A DNA stretch of 64,000 bases from Streptomyces sp. CB02923 (GCF_001905005.1 NZ_LWKZ01000023.1:1-64000); one strand, 5' to 3'. Counted from the stretch's first letter, positions 16,015 to 25,601 are shown. Translations and numbers: made by a program. The notes: generated by a model from the letters alone, not told the origin.

Positions 16015-16716
16015 TCAACGCCCCCGAAGTGACGCACGCTTGCACCAGGCAACGATCACCGCGGCCAGACCGGAGATCACGATGAAGGCCGTGGAGATGA
16101 GGAAGGCGGGCGAGGCGGGCGTCGAGGCGCGGGCGCCGGCGATGACGTATGCGGCGGTGTTGGGCACGCTGCCCAGGGTGGTGGCCAGCAGATACGCCCC
16201 CCAGCCCATGCGGGAGACCGCGGCGCAGTAGTTGGTGGCGCAGAACGGCAGACCGGGGAAGAGGCGGATCGCCATCATGGAGCGGAAGCCGTGCTCGCTG
16301 AGCTGCCGGTCGGCGGCGGTCAGCCAGCGGGCGCGCAGGAAGGGCCGCAGGGCGTCCTGCCCCAGCAGCCGGCCGAGCCCGAAGGCCAGGCCCGCGCCGA
16401 GGACGGTGCCCGCCAGGGAGGACAGAAAGCCGGCCAGACTGCCGAAGACGGCGCCGGCGGCGAGGTTCAGGACCGGTCGGGGGACGAAGGCGGTGGTGCA
16501 CAGCCCGTACGCCAGTCCGAAGATCACCACGGCGCCGCCGCCGGCCCACTCGGGCGGCCAGCCATGGGCCAGCAGCCGCTGTGGCTGCCAGACGAGCATC
16601 GCGGTCGCGGCGGCGGCGAGCAGGACGAGGAGGACGGCGAAGCGGGCCCAGGGGGAGAAGAGGACACGCGTGCAGCGCGCGGCGAGGCCGTCGGGCGTTG
16701 CGGCGGGTTCGAGCAT
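16015..16716 (-). CDS. TVP38/TMEM64 (DedA-like) membrane protein
   Basis: A 233-residue integral membrane protein with the SNARE-associated/VTT domain: six or so hydrophobic segments, a PRPVLNLAAGAVFGSLAG motif and a RLFPGLPFCATNY re-entrant-loop motif. Relatives are linked to lipid or undecaprenyl-phosphate handling, which is notable with uppP next door, though the exact role is unknown. The ATG at 16716 starts just before the first hydrophobic segment; the frame continues upstream with unrelated low-complexity codons. Confidence 0.85.
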   Translation of the reverse strand: MLEPAATPDGLAARCTRVLFSPWARFAVLLVLLAAAATAMLVWQPQRLLAHGWPPEWAGGGAVVIFGLAYGLCTTAFVPRPVLNLAAGAVFGSLAGFLSSLAGTVLGAGLAFGLGRLLGQDALRPFLRARWLTAADRQLSEHGFRSMMAIRLFPGLPFCATNYCAAVSRMGWGAYLLATTLGSVPNTAAYVIAGARASTPASPAFLISTAFIVISGLAAVIVAWCKRASLRGR

Positions 16717-17236
16717 CTCGGGAGCGTAACCGACCAGCGTGGCGAGCAGGTGTATGCGTGATCGCCGGGGGGTGAAGTGGGCTGGGGGGAGAAATGAGGG
16801 CAGAGATGCAGGTGGGGCGGCGGGGTAGGGCGGTTCGCGGGGCAACTCGGCCCCGCTGATAAATCGTTCGACGTGCTGCGTACCGCGCGAGATCCTTGGC
16901 ACATGTTCCGGCAGCCGCACCTCGCGCTCACGTCCGCAGTCGCGGACGCGCCGAAGGCTGTCGTCGACTCCCTCGCGGCCCTGATCGCCGCGATCGGGGC
17001 CGAGGCCGACGCGGTGCCGTTCCCCGGCGCCGCCACCGACACCGTCGCAGCAGGCACCGCCCCCGCAGCCGCAGCCGCGGCAGGCACCGCCGTCCCCGCG
17101 ACCGACGGCGCGCGAAGCTGACCCTCTCCGGATCGACCGGCGAACCCCGCAGGGGGAGGGTCGGTGGGGCTCAGGGGTTCCCACGGCGGCACGTCTCGCC
17201 GCCGTACTCACCGCTTTGTCGCGAGGAAGAACAGCC
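16717..17236. other. Region upstream of EF-Tu3, with a hairpin
   Basis: A 7-bp hairpin (GCGGGGC aactcg GCCCCGC, 16837-16856) is followed by GATAAAT, the only AT-rich patch and a candidate promoter element. A small plus-strand ORF is listed separately. Nothing else is recognised. Confidence 0.45.
16903..17121 (+). CDS. Possible small Ala-rich protein (72 aa)
   Basis: The frame has very strong third-position GC bias from the ATG at 16903 to the TGA, which argues for coding. The product starts [18 protein letters not shown], followed by a Val/Ala-rich helix and an Ala/Thr/Pro-rich tail. No binding site is clear and no relative is recognised, so it could be a cryptic or leader ORF of the EF-Tu3 gene. 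Confidence 0.35.
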   Translation: MFRQPHLALTSAVADAPKAVVDSLAALIAAIGAEADAVPFPGAATDTVAAGTAPAAAAAAGTAVPATDGARS

Positions 17237-18412
17237 ATGCCCAAGACGGCATACGTGCGGACCAAGCCGCACCTGAACATCGGCACCATGGGCCACGTCG
17301 ACCACGGCAAGACCACCCTGACCGCCGCGATCACCAAGGTGCTCAGCGAGCGGGGCAGCGGCACCTTCGTGCCCTTCGACCGCATCGACCGGGCCCCGGA
17401 GGAGGCCGCGCGCGGCATCACCATCAACATCTCGCACGTCGAGTACGAGACCGGCACCCGGCACTACGCCCACGTCGACATGCCGGGCCACGCCGACTTC
17501 ATCAAGAACATGGTCACCGGCGCGGCGCAGCTCGACGGCGCGATCCTCGTCGTGTCCGCGCTCGACGGGATCATGCCGCAGACCTCCGAGCACGTCCTGC
17601 TCGCCAAGCAGGTCGGCGTCCGGTACATCGTCGTCGCGCTGAACAAGGCGGACGCGGGCGACCCCGAGCTGACCGACCTGGTGGAGCTGGAGGTCCGCGA
17701 ACTGCTGACGGCGCACGGTTACGACGGGGACCACGTACCCGTCGTACGGGTTTCGGGGCTGCGCGCCCTGGAGGGCGACCCGCGCTGGAGCCAGGCCATC
17801 GAGGCGCTGCTCGACGCGGTGGACACCTACGTACCGACGCCGGAGCGGTATCGCGACGCGCCGTTCCTGCTGCCGGTGGAGAACGTCCTGACCATCACCG
17901 GGCGCGGCACGGTCGTCACCGGCGCCGTCGAGCGCGGCACGGTGCGCGTCGGCGACCGGGTGGCGGTGCTGGGTGCCGACACGGAGACGACCGTGACCGG
18001 GGTCGAGACGTTCGGCAAGCCGATGGAGTCGGCCGAGGCCGGGGACAGCGTCGCGCTGCTCCTGCGCGGCCTGCACCGTGACGAGGTGCGCCGGGGGCAC
18101 GTGGTCGCGGCGCCCGGCAGCGTGACGCCGCGGCGCCGCTTCACCGCCGAGGTGTACGTCCTGTCCACGGAGGAGGGCGGTCGCCGCACCCCGCTCTCCA
18201 CCGGCTACCGCCCGCAGTTCTACATCCGTACGGCGGACGTGGTCGGCGACGTCGACCTCGGCGAGCGCGGCATCGCCCGGCCCGGCGAGACGGTGACGAT
18301 GACCGTCGAGCTGGGACGTGACGTCCCGCTGGAGGCCGGGCTCGGCTTCGCCATCCGCGAGGGCGGCAGGACGGTGGGGGCCGGCATGGTCCGCACGGTG
18401 GTCGAGGTGTAG
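17237..18412 (+). CDS. tuf3: Divergent elongation factor Tu (EF-Tu3 type)
   Basis: A 391-residue EF-Tu homologue with all GTPase motifs: GHVDHGKT (19-26), DMPGH, and NKAD, then domains 2 and 3. It differs from housekeeping EF-Tu at conserved places: [22 protein letters not shown] in place of DCPGHADY, and many changes in domains 2-3. Streptomyces genomes often carry such a third, divergent tuf gene apart from the str operon; it is not the main elongation factor and is linked to stress or antibiotic conditions. It stands alone with its own promoter region. Confidence 0.9.
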   Translation: MPKTAYVRTKPHLNIGTMGHVDHGKTTLTAAITKVLSERGSGTFVPFDRIDRAPEEAARGITINISHVEYETGTRHYAHVDMPGHADFIKNMVTGAAQLDGAILVVSALDGIMPQTSEHVLLAKQVGVRYIVVALNKADAGDPELTDLVELEVRELLTAHGYDGDHVPVVRVSGLRALEGDPRWSQAIEALLDAVDTYVPTPERYRDAPFLLPVENVLTITGRGTVVTGAVERGTVRVGDRVAVLGADTETTVTGVETFGKPMESAEAGDSVALLLRGLHRDEVRRGHVVAAPGSVTPRRRFTAEVYVLSTEEGGRRTPLSTGYRPQFYIRTADVVGDVDLGERGIARPGETVTMTVELGRDVPLEAGLGFAIREGGRTVGAGMVRTVVEV

Positions 18413-18670
18413 GCCGGGGGCCCGGGGGGAGACGGGGACGAGGCTGGGCGGGCGGGGCGGGCGGGTCGGGGTGGGGTCGGGTGACGGGTGTACCGAGTCC
18501 GCTCCGGCCCGTGCCGCTCCGGCCCGTCGGCCCGCACCGTTCCGTACCGTCCGGTGTCCGGCGTATCGGGTACGGGGCGGTACGGGCTGCCACACTGCCG
18601 TACGTGGCTGCCGTGCGCGGCGTCGGTGCGCACGCGTGTTTCTGGACGGGAAACCGGAGAGGGGACCGCG

Positions 18671-19528
18671 ATGACGGGGACCGCGATGACGGGGACGGCG
18701 CTGGTACTGGGCGGCGGGGGCTACACGGGTGTCGGCTGGGAGATCGGGATGCTCGCCGGACTCGTCGAGGCCGGTGTCGGCCTGGCGACGGCCGATGTGG
18801 TCATCGGGACCTCGGCCGGTTCGCTCGTGGGTGCCCAGCTCACGTCCGGGCGGCTGACGCCGGACGACCTGTTCGCGCGTCAGCTGGCCCCGGTGACGGG
18901 GGAGACCGCGGCGCGTATGGGGGCGCGGGAGCTGGCCCGGTTCGCGTACCTGGCGCTGCGTTCGCGTGACGCCGTGGACTTCGGCGTCCGGATGGGGCGC
19001 CTCGCGCTGGGCGCCCGCGCGGCCACGGGCCCCGGCCGCCGCGACGCCATCGCGCGGCGCCTGGTCAGCCACGACTGGCCGGCGCGACGGCTGATGATCA
19101 CCGCGGTGAACGCGGCGACCGGGCAGCGGACGGCCTTCGACGACACGAGCGGGGTGGAGCTGGTCGACGCGGTGAGCGCGAGCTGTGCGGTCCCCGGCGT
19201 GTGGCCGCCGGTGCGCATCGGCGGGAGGTGGTGGATCGACGGGGGCGTGCACTCCAGCGCCAACGCGGACCTCGCCGCCGGGTACGGCCGGGTCGTCGTC
19301 CTGGCGCCGATAGCGTCCGGCGGCGGGCCCGTCGCCACCGCACGGTCGCAGGGGGCGGCCCTGGCGCGGCGCGGCGCCCGGGTGTGCGTCCTGGTCCCGG
19401 ACCGCGCGGCCCGCGCCGCCTTCGGCCGCAACGTCCTGGACCCGGCGAAACGCGCCGACGCGGCCCGCGCCGGACGCCGTCAGGCAGCGGCGCACCTGAA
19501 GGAGGTCGCGTCGGTGTGGGGGGAGTGA
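18671..19528 (+). CDS. Patatin-like phospholipase
   Basis: A 285-residue patatin-family serine lipase. The oxyanion-hole motif LGGGGYTG is near residue 14, the nucleophile serine is in GTSAG, and the catalytic aspartate is in the D-G-G motif (IDGGVHS). These form the Ser-Asp dyad of the family. The start lies in a 15-bp duplication (ATGACGGGGACCGCG, then ATGACGGGGACGGCG), so two in-frame ATGs compete; the first has GGAGAGGGG upstream. Substrates are probably membrane or storage lipids. Confidence 0.9.
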   Translation: MTGTAMTGTALVLGGGGYTGVGWEIGMLAGLVEAGVGLATADVVIGTSAGSLVGAQLTSGRLTPDDLFARQLAPVTGETAARMGARELARFAYLALRSRDAVDFGVRMGRLALGARAATGPGRRDAIARRLVSHDWPARRLMITAVNAATGQRTAFDDTSGVELVDAVSASCAVPGVWPPVRIGGRWWIDGGVHSSANADLAAGYGRVVVLAPIASGGGPVATARSQGAALARRGARVCVLVPDRAARAAFGRNVLDPAKRADAARAGRRQAAAHLKEVASVWGE

Positions 19529-19600
19529 GACGGGAGAGACGGGAGAGACGGGTGGGGAGGAAGCGGGAGGAAGTAGGAGGAGAGGGAGGGGCGGGCGCGG
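19529..19600. repeat. Purine-rich tract with 9-bp repeats after the lipase stop
   Basis: GAGACGGGA-type 9-base units occur about three times from the stop codon on, followed by a run of G and A broken by only a few other bases. Such a tract can form triplex-like DNA and may hinder transcription into the next gene. Confidence 0.5.
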
Positions 19601-19660
19601 GCCGGTGTGCGGCCGGTCCGGGAGGGGCGCCGGGCGGCTGCGGACCGGCACAATAGGACG

Positions 19661-20731
19661 GTGGACGAAGCAGCCGAGCAGATACCGGGTACGCCGGTCG
19701 AGGGCGGGGCGGCCGAGCCGGCCCCCGGCGTGATCGCCCCACGCGCCCCGGCCCCGGCGGCAGCACCGGCGCAGCCCGTACCCGTACCCGTGCCGCAGTC
19801 CGTGCCCGTGCCGGAGCCCGTACCTGTATCGGAGCCCGTACCCGTACGGCAGTCCGTACCTGTACCGGAGGCCGTACCCGATCCGGCGCCCGACCCCGTC
19901 CCCATCACCCGCACCGTCGACTGCGGTATCGCCAAGCTGATGCCCGACGTGGACCGTCCGCGCGCCTGGCTGCTGACCGTGGACGGCGCCCCGCAGTCGT
20001 ACGTCGATCTCGACGCGCCGACCGACCTGGAATTCGAGTACGCCCGACGGCTCGCGGCCGTTCTGGACACGGCCGCCGACCCCGCCGAGCCGCTCGACGT
20101 GCTGCACCTCGGCGGCGGGGCGCTGACCCTGCCGCGCTACCTCGCCGTGACCCGCCCCGGTTCCCGCCAGGACGTCGTCGAGGCCGACCGGGGGCTGCTC
20201 GCGTTGGTCGCCGAGCAGCTGCCGCTGCCCGCGGACTGCGGCATAGCGGTGCGGGCCGAGGACGCCCGTGCGGCTCTGGAAGCGGCGCCGGAGCACAGCG
20301 CGGACGTGATCGTGGCGGACGTCTTCGGCGGCTCGCGGGTGCCCGCGCACCTGGCCTCGGTCGAGTACGCGCGGGCCGCCGCCCGCGTCCTGCGCCCGCA
20401 CGGCATCTACGCGGCGAACCTCGCCGACAGCGCGCCCTTCGGCTTCCTGCGGGCCCAGCTCGCGAACCTCGCCACCGTGTTCGGCCACCTCTGTGTGATC
20501 GCCGAACCCGCGGTACTGCGCGGCCGCCGTTTCGGCAACATCGTGCTGGTCGCGTCCCGCGCGGAACTGCCCCTCACCCAGCTGGCCCGGCGCGCCGCCG
20601 CCGACGTGTTCCCCGCGCGGGTCGAGCACGGGGCCGCGCTCCGGCGGCTGATCGGCGACGCCGTGCCCGTGCGCGATGCGCAGGCCGTACCGTCACCCCG
20701 CCCGCCGGACGGGGCCTTCAGCATCGGCTGA
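19661..20731 (+). CDS. Spermidine-synthase-fold protein with Pro-Val repeat N-terminus
   Basis: About 356 residues. Residues about 85-340 have the spermidine synthase/methyltransferase fold: LDVLHLGGGALTLPRYLA (motif I), VVEAD after it, and DVIVADVFGGSRVP. The aminopropyltransferase active-site residues are not obvious, so it is probably one of the many actinobacterial fused-MFS/SpdSyn relatives of unknown substrate. Residues about 35-75 are Val-Pro-(V/E/S/Q) repeats, likely an extended linker. The GTG at 19661 is chosen; its binding site is weak. Confidence 0.75.
   Translation: MDEAAEQIPGTPVEGGAAEPAPGVIAPRAPAPAAAPAQPVPVPVPQSVPVPEPVPVSEPVPVRQSVPVPEAVPDPAPDPVPITRTVDCGIAKLMPDVDRPRAWLLTVDGAPQSYVDLDAPTDLEFEYARRLAAVLDTAADPAEPLDVLHLGGGALTLPRYLAVTRPGSRQDVVEADRGLLALVAEQLPLPADCGIAVRAEDARAALEAAPEHSADVIVADVFGGSRVPAHLASVEYARAAARVLRPHGIYAANLADSAPFGFLRAQLANLATVFGHLCVIAEPAVLRGRRFGNIVLVASRAELPLTQLARRAAADVFPARVEHGAALRRLIGDAVPVRDAQAVPSPRPPDGAFSIG
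19772..19905. repeat. Repeats encoding a Val-Pro-rich tract
   Basis: Repeated GCCCGTACC/CCCGTGCCG-type hexa- and dodecamers encode an imperfect V-P-V-P-(E/Q)-x pattern of about 40 residues near the N-terminus of the spermidine-synthase-fold protein. Confidence 0.75.
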
Positions 20732-20743
20732 ACCGGCGGGTGG

Positions 20744-22186
20744 CTACTCCGAGCCTTGCAGGACCGGGCCTTCCGAGGGCGGGCCTTCCGTGACCGAACC
20801 TTTCGGGCCCGGAGCCGGTGCGCCGGAGGACGCGGGGACGGGGGAGGGCCTGCGCGCCAGCCGCCGTACGTCCCGTACGCACAGGACGGCGGCCGTCAGC
20901 AGCGCGATCAGCGCGGAGCAGCCCCACAGCGCGGCGGGCCGTCCGATGAGGTCCTGGACGGGCCCGGCCAGCGCGGTGGCCATCGGAGTGATCGCCAGCG
21001 AGCCGAACCAGTCGTACGACGAGACCCGGGAGAACTTCTCCTCCGGTATCTCCTGGTGCAGCGCCGTCATCCACAGGACGCCGAACACCTCGATGGCGAT
21101 GCCCGTACCGAACATGACCAGCACCAGGACGGTGACCGGCACCGGCACGGCGAGTGCCGCCGAGGGCAGGGCGAGCGGGAAGACGCACAGGATGCCGGTG
21201 AGCAGGATCCGGCGCGGCTTGATCCGCATCATGAGCAGCGCGCCGCCGACCGTGCCCGCGCCGAAGGCGGCCAGCGCCAGGCCCCACGGCCGGGGGCCGC
21301 CCAGGTGCTCCTCGGCGACCATCGGCCCGTACACCGCCTCGGCCGCCACCACCACGGCGTTGACGACCGCGAACTGTCCGACCACGGCCCACAGCCAGGG
21401 CCGGGAGACCACCTCGTGCCAGCCGTCGCGCAGGTCCTTGAGGAGGCCGGCCGTGGGCACGCGCCCGGGGATGTGGCTGACGTCGAGGAAGGCGCGCAGC
21501 GCGCCCGCGACGGCGAAGGCGGCGGCGTCGACGGCCAGGACCCAGCCGGGTCCGACGGCGGCGACCAGGGCGCCGCCGAGCGCGGCGCCGCCGATGTTCG
21601 CGCCGTTCATGCTCATCCGGAAGAAGGCGAAGGCCCGGTTCGAGTGCTCACCGGAGACGCTGGACAGCACCATCCCCTCGGAGGCCGGCGCGAAGAACGC
21701 CTGGCCGGTGCCGCCGAGGGCGGCCAGCACCGCCATCTGCCACAGCCGTGCCTCCCCGGTCAGCACGAGGACGGCGAAGGCGCCCTGCGAGACGCAGCTG
21801 AGCGCGTTCGCGGCGACCATGACGCGGTGGCGCGGCAGCCGGTCGGCGACCGCGCCGCCGATCAGCAGGAAGACGACGAGCGGGACCGTGCGGGCCGTGG
21901 CGACCAGGCCGACGTCGGTGGCCGACCCGCCCGCGCCGAGCACCGCGAACGCCGCCGCGATCAGTGAGCCGGCGCTGCCGAGGTTGGCGACCACGGCGGC
22001 GGAGGTCAGCAGGGTGTAGTTGCGCCCGGCCCAGGCCGGGCGGCGGGGGCCGCGTATGCCGTCGCGGTCGTCCGCGCGGCCGGTCAGCACGGCCGCACCG
22101 GGGTGCGCCACGGGACCGCGTGCCGCGCGGGATACGGGTTCTGCTCGCCTCCGGGCGGCTGCTGACCTGGCCACATGAGCCACCAC
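20744..22186 (-). CDS. MFS transporter, exporter type
   Basis: A 480-residue permease with a long basic N-terminal extension (about 45 residues), about 12 membrane segments, a GGAVADRLPRHRVM motif A and an FAPASEGMV segment, as in MFS_3 exporters. It converges with the spermidine-synthase-fold gene, with only 12 bases between stops. The start is uncertain: the GTG at 22186 has no clear binding site and a shorter start within the basic extension is possible. The substrate is unknown. Confidence 0.85.
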   Translation of the reverse strand: MVAHVARSAAARRRAEPVSRAARGPVAHPGAAVLTGRADDRDGIRGPRRPAWAGRNYTLLTSAAVVANLGSAGSLIAAAFAVLGAGGSATDVGLVATARTVPLVVFLLIGGAVADRLPRHRVMVAANALSCVSQGAFAVLVLTGEARLWQMAVLAALGGTGQAFFAPASEGMVLSSVSGEHSNRAFAFFRMSMNGANIGGAALGGALVAAVGPGWVLAVDAAAFAVAGALRAFLDVSHIPGRVPTAGLLKDLRDGWHEVVSRPWLWAVVGQFAVVNAVVVAAEAVYGPMVAEEHLGGPRPWGLALAAFGAGTVGGALLMMRIKPRRILLTGILCVFPLALPSAALAVPVPVTVLVLVMFGTGIAIEVFGVLWMTALHQEIPEEKFSRVSSYDWFGSLAITPMATALAGPVQDLIGRPAALWGCSALIALLTAAVLCVRDVRRLARRPSPVPASSGAPAPGPKGSVTEGPPSEGPVLQGSE

Positions 22187-22263
22187 GATAAGCGTCCGGG
22201 TGTACGGGCCGGAAGGCCGGGCGGGTCTTCCCCCGGGAAGCTACTCATAGGTAACATGCCGCC

Positions 22264-22728
22264 ATGTCCTCCGAGACCAAGCCGTCGATCGGCGAAATGA
22301 TGGCGGCCACCGTGCCGATGGCCCGTACGCTCAACCTCGAATTCACCGAGACCACCCCCGCGCGGGCCGTGGTCCGGCTGCCCGACCAGGCGGATTACCA
22401 CAACCACGTCGGCGGACCGCACGCCGGCGCGATGTTCACACTCGCCGAGTCGGCCAGCGGCGCAATCGTGCTCGCGGCCTTCGGCGACCAGCTCTCGCGG
22501 GCCGTGCCGCTCGCCGTACGGGCCGAGATCGGCTACAAGAAGCTGGCCATGGGCCCGGTCACCGCCACCGCCGAGATCGGCCGCCCGGTCGCCGAGATCG
22601 TCGCCGAGCTGGACGCGGGGGAGCGGCCGGAGTTCCCGGTGAACGTCTCCATCACCCGGGAGGACGGCGCGGTCACCGGCGAGATGACCATCGTGTGGAC
22701 GCTGCGTCCGAACAACCCCGCCGCGTAG
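22264..22728 (+). CDS. Hotdog-fold thioesterase-like protein (DUF4442)
   Basis: A 154-residue single-domain hotdog protein. The HNHVGGPHAGAMFTLAESASG stretch has the family active-site pattern (H-N-H-x-G-x-x-H-A-G). It most resembles DUF4442/PaaI-like acyl-CoA thioesterases. It is divergent from the MFS gene, with 77 bases between starts. The acyl substrate is unknown. A 6-bp hairpin (GGGCGC tga GCGCCC) follows the stop. Confidence 0.85.
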   Translation: MSSETKPSIGEMMAATVPMARTLNLEFTETTPARAVVRLPDQADYHNHVGGPHAGAMFTLAESASGAIVLAAFGDQLSRAVPLAVRAEIGYKKLAMGPVTATAEIGRPVAEIVAELDAGERPEFPVNVSITREDGAVTGEMTIVWTLRPNNPAA

Positions 22729-23060
22729 GGCGCTGAGCGCCCTCGACCGCGGAGCGCACGCAAAATCATCCGGGCCGAGGCAACTCCACGCCGCCGGGGC
22801 GCGTCTCGTACAGAGAGTTCGTATGGAGCACTCGCGTACGGAGAATCGGCCCGGTCGCCGGCCCGCCGACCCGTGTGTCACACCGGCCCGTCGCGCACGT
22901 CGCGGCGGGCCGGGGCCGTGACGCCGGACAGCGGGGCGGCCCGCGGAGATCGAGTAGGCTTCCCGGGCGCGCGAGCGCGGGGGAATCGCGATCATCGACG
23001 GCGTCGCCGGACGCCGGGCGGCGGCCCACGGGGGCCCTACACCTAGTGGAGGATGCGGCG
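22729..23060. other. Region upstream of the DedA gene
   Basis: No gene seen. It contains a hairpin at 22883-22913 (CCGGCCCG and CGGGCCGG arms) and a GAGTAGGCTT-like patch around 22950 that may be a promoter. Confidence 0.4.
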
Positions 23061-23711
23061 TTGCAGATGGAGTGGCTGGAGACGGTACCGGCCGTGAGCG
23101 TGTACCTCCTGGTGGGGGTGGTCATCGGCCTGGAGAGCCTCGGCATTCCGCTGCCCGGTGAGATCGTCCTGGTGAGCTCGGCGCTCCTCGCCGCGACGCA
23201 GGACCACATCGATCCGCTGGTCCTGGGCGCCTGCGCGTCCGCCGGCGCGATCATCGGGGATTCCATCGGCTATCTGATCGGCCGCAAGGGCGGACAGCCG
23301 CTGGTCAACTGGGCCGGGCGCAAGTTCCCGAAGCACTTCGGGCCCGACCAGGTGGCGATGGCCGAGGAGAAGTTCGACAAGTGGGGCATGTGGGCGGTCT
23401 TCTTCGGCCGCTTCATCGCCCTGCTGCGCATCTTCGCCGGTCCGCTCTCGGGTGTGCTGAAGATGCCGTACTGGAAGTTCCTGATCGCCAACGTGCTCGG
23501 CGGTGTCGTCTGGGCCGGTGGCACGACCGCGCTGATCTACTACGTCGGTGTCGTCGCCGAGTCCTGGCTCAAGCGGTTCTCCTGGCTGGGGCTGGTGGCC
23601 GCGGCACTGTTCGGCATCGGTTCGTTCGTCGTGATGAAGCGGCGTGCGACGAAGGCGGCGGCGAAGCGTGCGGCGTCCGCGGCCAAGCCGGCCGACGCGA
23701 TGGCGGAGTGA
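23061..23711 (+). CDS. DedA-family membrane protein
   Basis: A 216-residue integral membrane protein of the DedA/VTT family, with GIPLPGEIVLVSSALLA and FFGRFIALLRIFAGPLSG, the two conserved re-entrant-loop motifs, plus E/D and R residues needed in family members. DedA proteins act as undecaprenyl-phosphate or phospholipid flippases and support membrane potential. The TTG at 23061 lies 8 bases from GGAGG; the ATG at 23067 is 14 bases away, so TTG is preferred. The C-terminus is a Lys/Ala-rich cytoplasmic tail. Confidence 0.85.
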   Translation: MQMEWLETVPAVSVYLLVGVVIGLESLGIPLPGEIVLVSSALLAATQDHIDPLVLGACASAGAIIGDSIGYLIGRKGGQPLVNWAGRKFPKHFGPDQVAMAEEKFDKWGMWAVFFGRFIALLRIFAGPLSGVLKMPYWKFLIANVLGGVVWAGGTTALIYYVGVVAESWLKRFSWLGLVAAALFGIGSFVVMKRRATKAAAKRAASAAKPADAMAE

Positions 23712-23726
23712 CGGTCGGGCGTACCG

Positions 23727-25601
23727 TCAGGTGACATGGTGCCCGCAGCGGGCCCCCGGGAGGGGACCGCTGCGGGTTTCGCTTTGTACGGCGGAGGCTG
23801 TTTGTGCGGCCGAGGTCGTTTGTACGGCGGAGGTCGCTTGTGCGGCGGAGGCCGCGACGGTGCCGCACCCCCTGGTGGTGGCGCCGGCCGCGGCGGCTGC
23901 CGGTCCGGGGGCGGGACCGCTCGCCGGTCCCGGCGCGGCCAGGGCGATGGCCAGCAGGACCTGGCTGTGCGCGGGCCCGGGGCCGTACCAGGCGTCCTGC
24001 CACGCGTGCCCGGCCGCCCGCCGCAGGCAGGCGACGGCGGTACGGGTGTCCGCGCGCCGGAGCGCGAGTACGCCGCGGGCGTGCGCGACGCGGGCCAGCG
24101 TGTCCGGATCGGCGTGCCGGGCGGCCGCCCGCCCGGCACGGTCGAGCAGGGCCTCGGCGGTGCGGTGGGCGTGGTCCTGCGCGGCGAGCCAGCCCGCCAG
24201 CCACAGGGCGCGGGCCCGTACGGCGGTGTCGTCCCGGGAGCGCCGCAGCAGCCGGGCCAGGTGGGCGCGCCCCTCGCGCCGCCGACCGCAGACGGCCCAC
24301 CGGAACCACAGCGAGACGGCGATGTCCAGCGCGGTGAGGGCGTCGTCCGCGTCCTGCGGGGGCCGGGTCAGCGCCGCGTGCAGGTTGTGCCGCTCGGCCT
24401 CCACCAGACGGACGGCCACCCGGCGGTCGGGGCCCTGCCAGGCGACCTGCGCCTCGGCGGCGAGCGCCGCGCAGGCCATCCGGAAGGCGCGCAGCGTCGT
24501 GGCCTCCTCGCCCGCCGCCCGGACCCGGGCGAGGCCGACGGCACGGGCCGCGGCGGACAGGCGGTAGCGGGGGGTGGACAGCGGCCGGGCGGAGGCGGAG
24601 GGGGAGGGGGCGGCGGAGGCGAAGGGGGCGGCGGCACCGGGCGCTGAGCCTGGTCCGGAACCGGGCGCTGAGCTTGGTCCGGAACCGGGCGCGGGGCTTG
24701 GGCCGGAATCGGACGTGGGGCTTGGGCCGATGCCCGGTTCCGGCCGTACCCGGGCGAGGACGGCTGCCCTGCTCAGGCGTTCGAGGGCAGCCTCGACCTC
24801 TTGAGCAGGAACGTCACTGCTGCTGCCGACGCATCCGGCCAGCCAGCCGTCGAAGTCCCCGGGAAGAACGGACAGCCGCGCCCACACCAGCCGGTCGGCC
24901 GGATCGCACGGCTCGCCGACGGCGTCACACGGCGGCCCGCCGCCCGACGCCTCAAGGAACGGCGCCACGGGCAACGGAGCCACGAGCCACGGAGCCATGG
25001 GCAACGGAGCCCCGAGCAACGGCACTACGGGCAACCGCCGCACCGCGAACACACGCTCCGCGCCGAGCCCCAGTGGCCGCCGCGCGGTGGCCACGATCCG
25101 CAGTCCGGCCCGTGGTCCGGCCCGTGGTCCGACCCGTGGTCCGGCCTGCGTCCCGGCTTGCGCGGAGGGCCCCGGCCGGGTCGTCGCGCCCCTGCCTCCC
25201 CCCGGCCCGGTACGCAGCAACTGCCGCACCAGCCACGCACACGCACCGGCCATCGGATCGCAGTCGTCCAGCAGGACCGTCAGGCCCTGCCGGGCACAGT
25301 GGGCGGCAAGCGCCTCCGGCGGTGTGCCGGGTGGCAGGCCCGCCGCCCGGTTCAGGGCCGCGGCCACACCCGTTTCGTCCACTTCCTCCCGGCAGCCGAC
25401 CCGCACGAAGCCGCCGCCGAGGTGGCCGCCGTCCCGCGCGGCCGCTTCCAGGGCGGCGCGGGCCAGTGTGCTCTTCCCCACGTTCGCGGGGCCGGTCACG
25501 GTCACCAGCGGCGTCCGGGCGAGCAGCCCGCGCAGTGCGCTGAGTTCCGCGGCGCGCCCCGTAATCCCGGGCGGTGGCGGGTCTTCGGCCCCTGCGCTCA
25601 T
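23727..25601 (-). CDS. NB-ARC-like ATPase with low-complexity expansions
   Basis: A 624-residue protein resembling the ATPase and helical parts of AfsR/SARP or LuxR-type regulators, without a DNA-binding domain. Walker A is TGPANVGKST (about residues 35-44) and Walker B is LTVLLDDCDP. The C-terminal half has TPR-like helices (EAERHNLHAAL, RREGRAHLARLLRR). Four repetitive inserts interrupt it: Ala-Gly-Pro-Arg after about 150, Pro-Val/Leu-Ala-Pro about 200, Gly-Pro-Ser about 300, and Ser-Ala-Val-Gln-Thr at about 590. These lengths are unusual for the family. It probably signals through a partner, now unknown. Confidence 0.7.
   Translation of the reverse strand: MSAGAEDPPPPGITGRAAELSALRGLLARTPLVTVTGPANVGKSTLARAALEAAARDGGHLGGGFVRVGCREEVDETGVAAALNRAAGLPPGTPPEALAAHCARQGLTVLLDDCDPMAGACAWLVRQLLRTGPGGGRGATTRPGPSAQAGTQAGPRVGPRAGPRAGLRIVATARRPLGLGAERVFAVRRLPVVPLLGAPLPMAPWLVAPLPVAPFLEASGGGPPCDAVGEPCDPADRLVWARLSVLPGDFDGWLAGCVGSSSDVPAQEVEAALERLSRAAVLARVRPEPGIGPSPTSDSGPSPAPGSGPSSAPGSGPGSAPGAAAPFASAAPSPSASARPLSTPRYRLSAAARAVGLARVRAAGEEATTLRAFRMACAALAAEAQVAWQGPDRRVAVRLVEAERHNLHAALTRPPQDADDALTALDIAVSLWFRWAVCGRRREGRAHLARLLRRSRDDTAVRARALWLAGWLAAQDHAHRTAEALLDRAGRAAARHADPDTLARVAHARGVLALRRADTRTAVACLRRAAGHAWQDAWYGPGPAHSQVLLAIALAAPGPASGPAPGPAAAAAGATTRGCGTVAASAAQATSAVQTTSAAQTASAVQSETRSGPLPGARCGHHVT

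Noticed and set aside
16837-16856. Hairpin as an EF-Tu3 riboswitch or attenuator
   Set aside because: Only a simple 7-bp hairpin; no alternative pairing or known riboswitch core.
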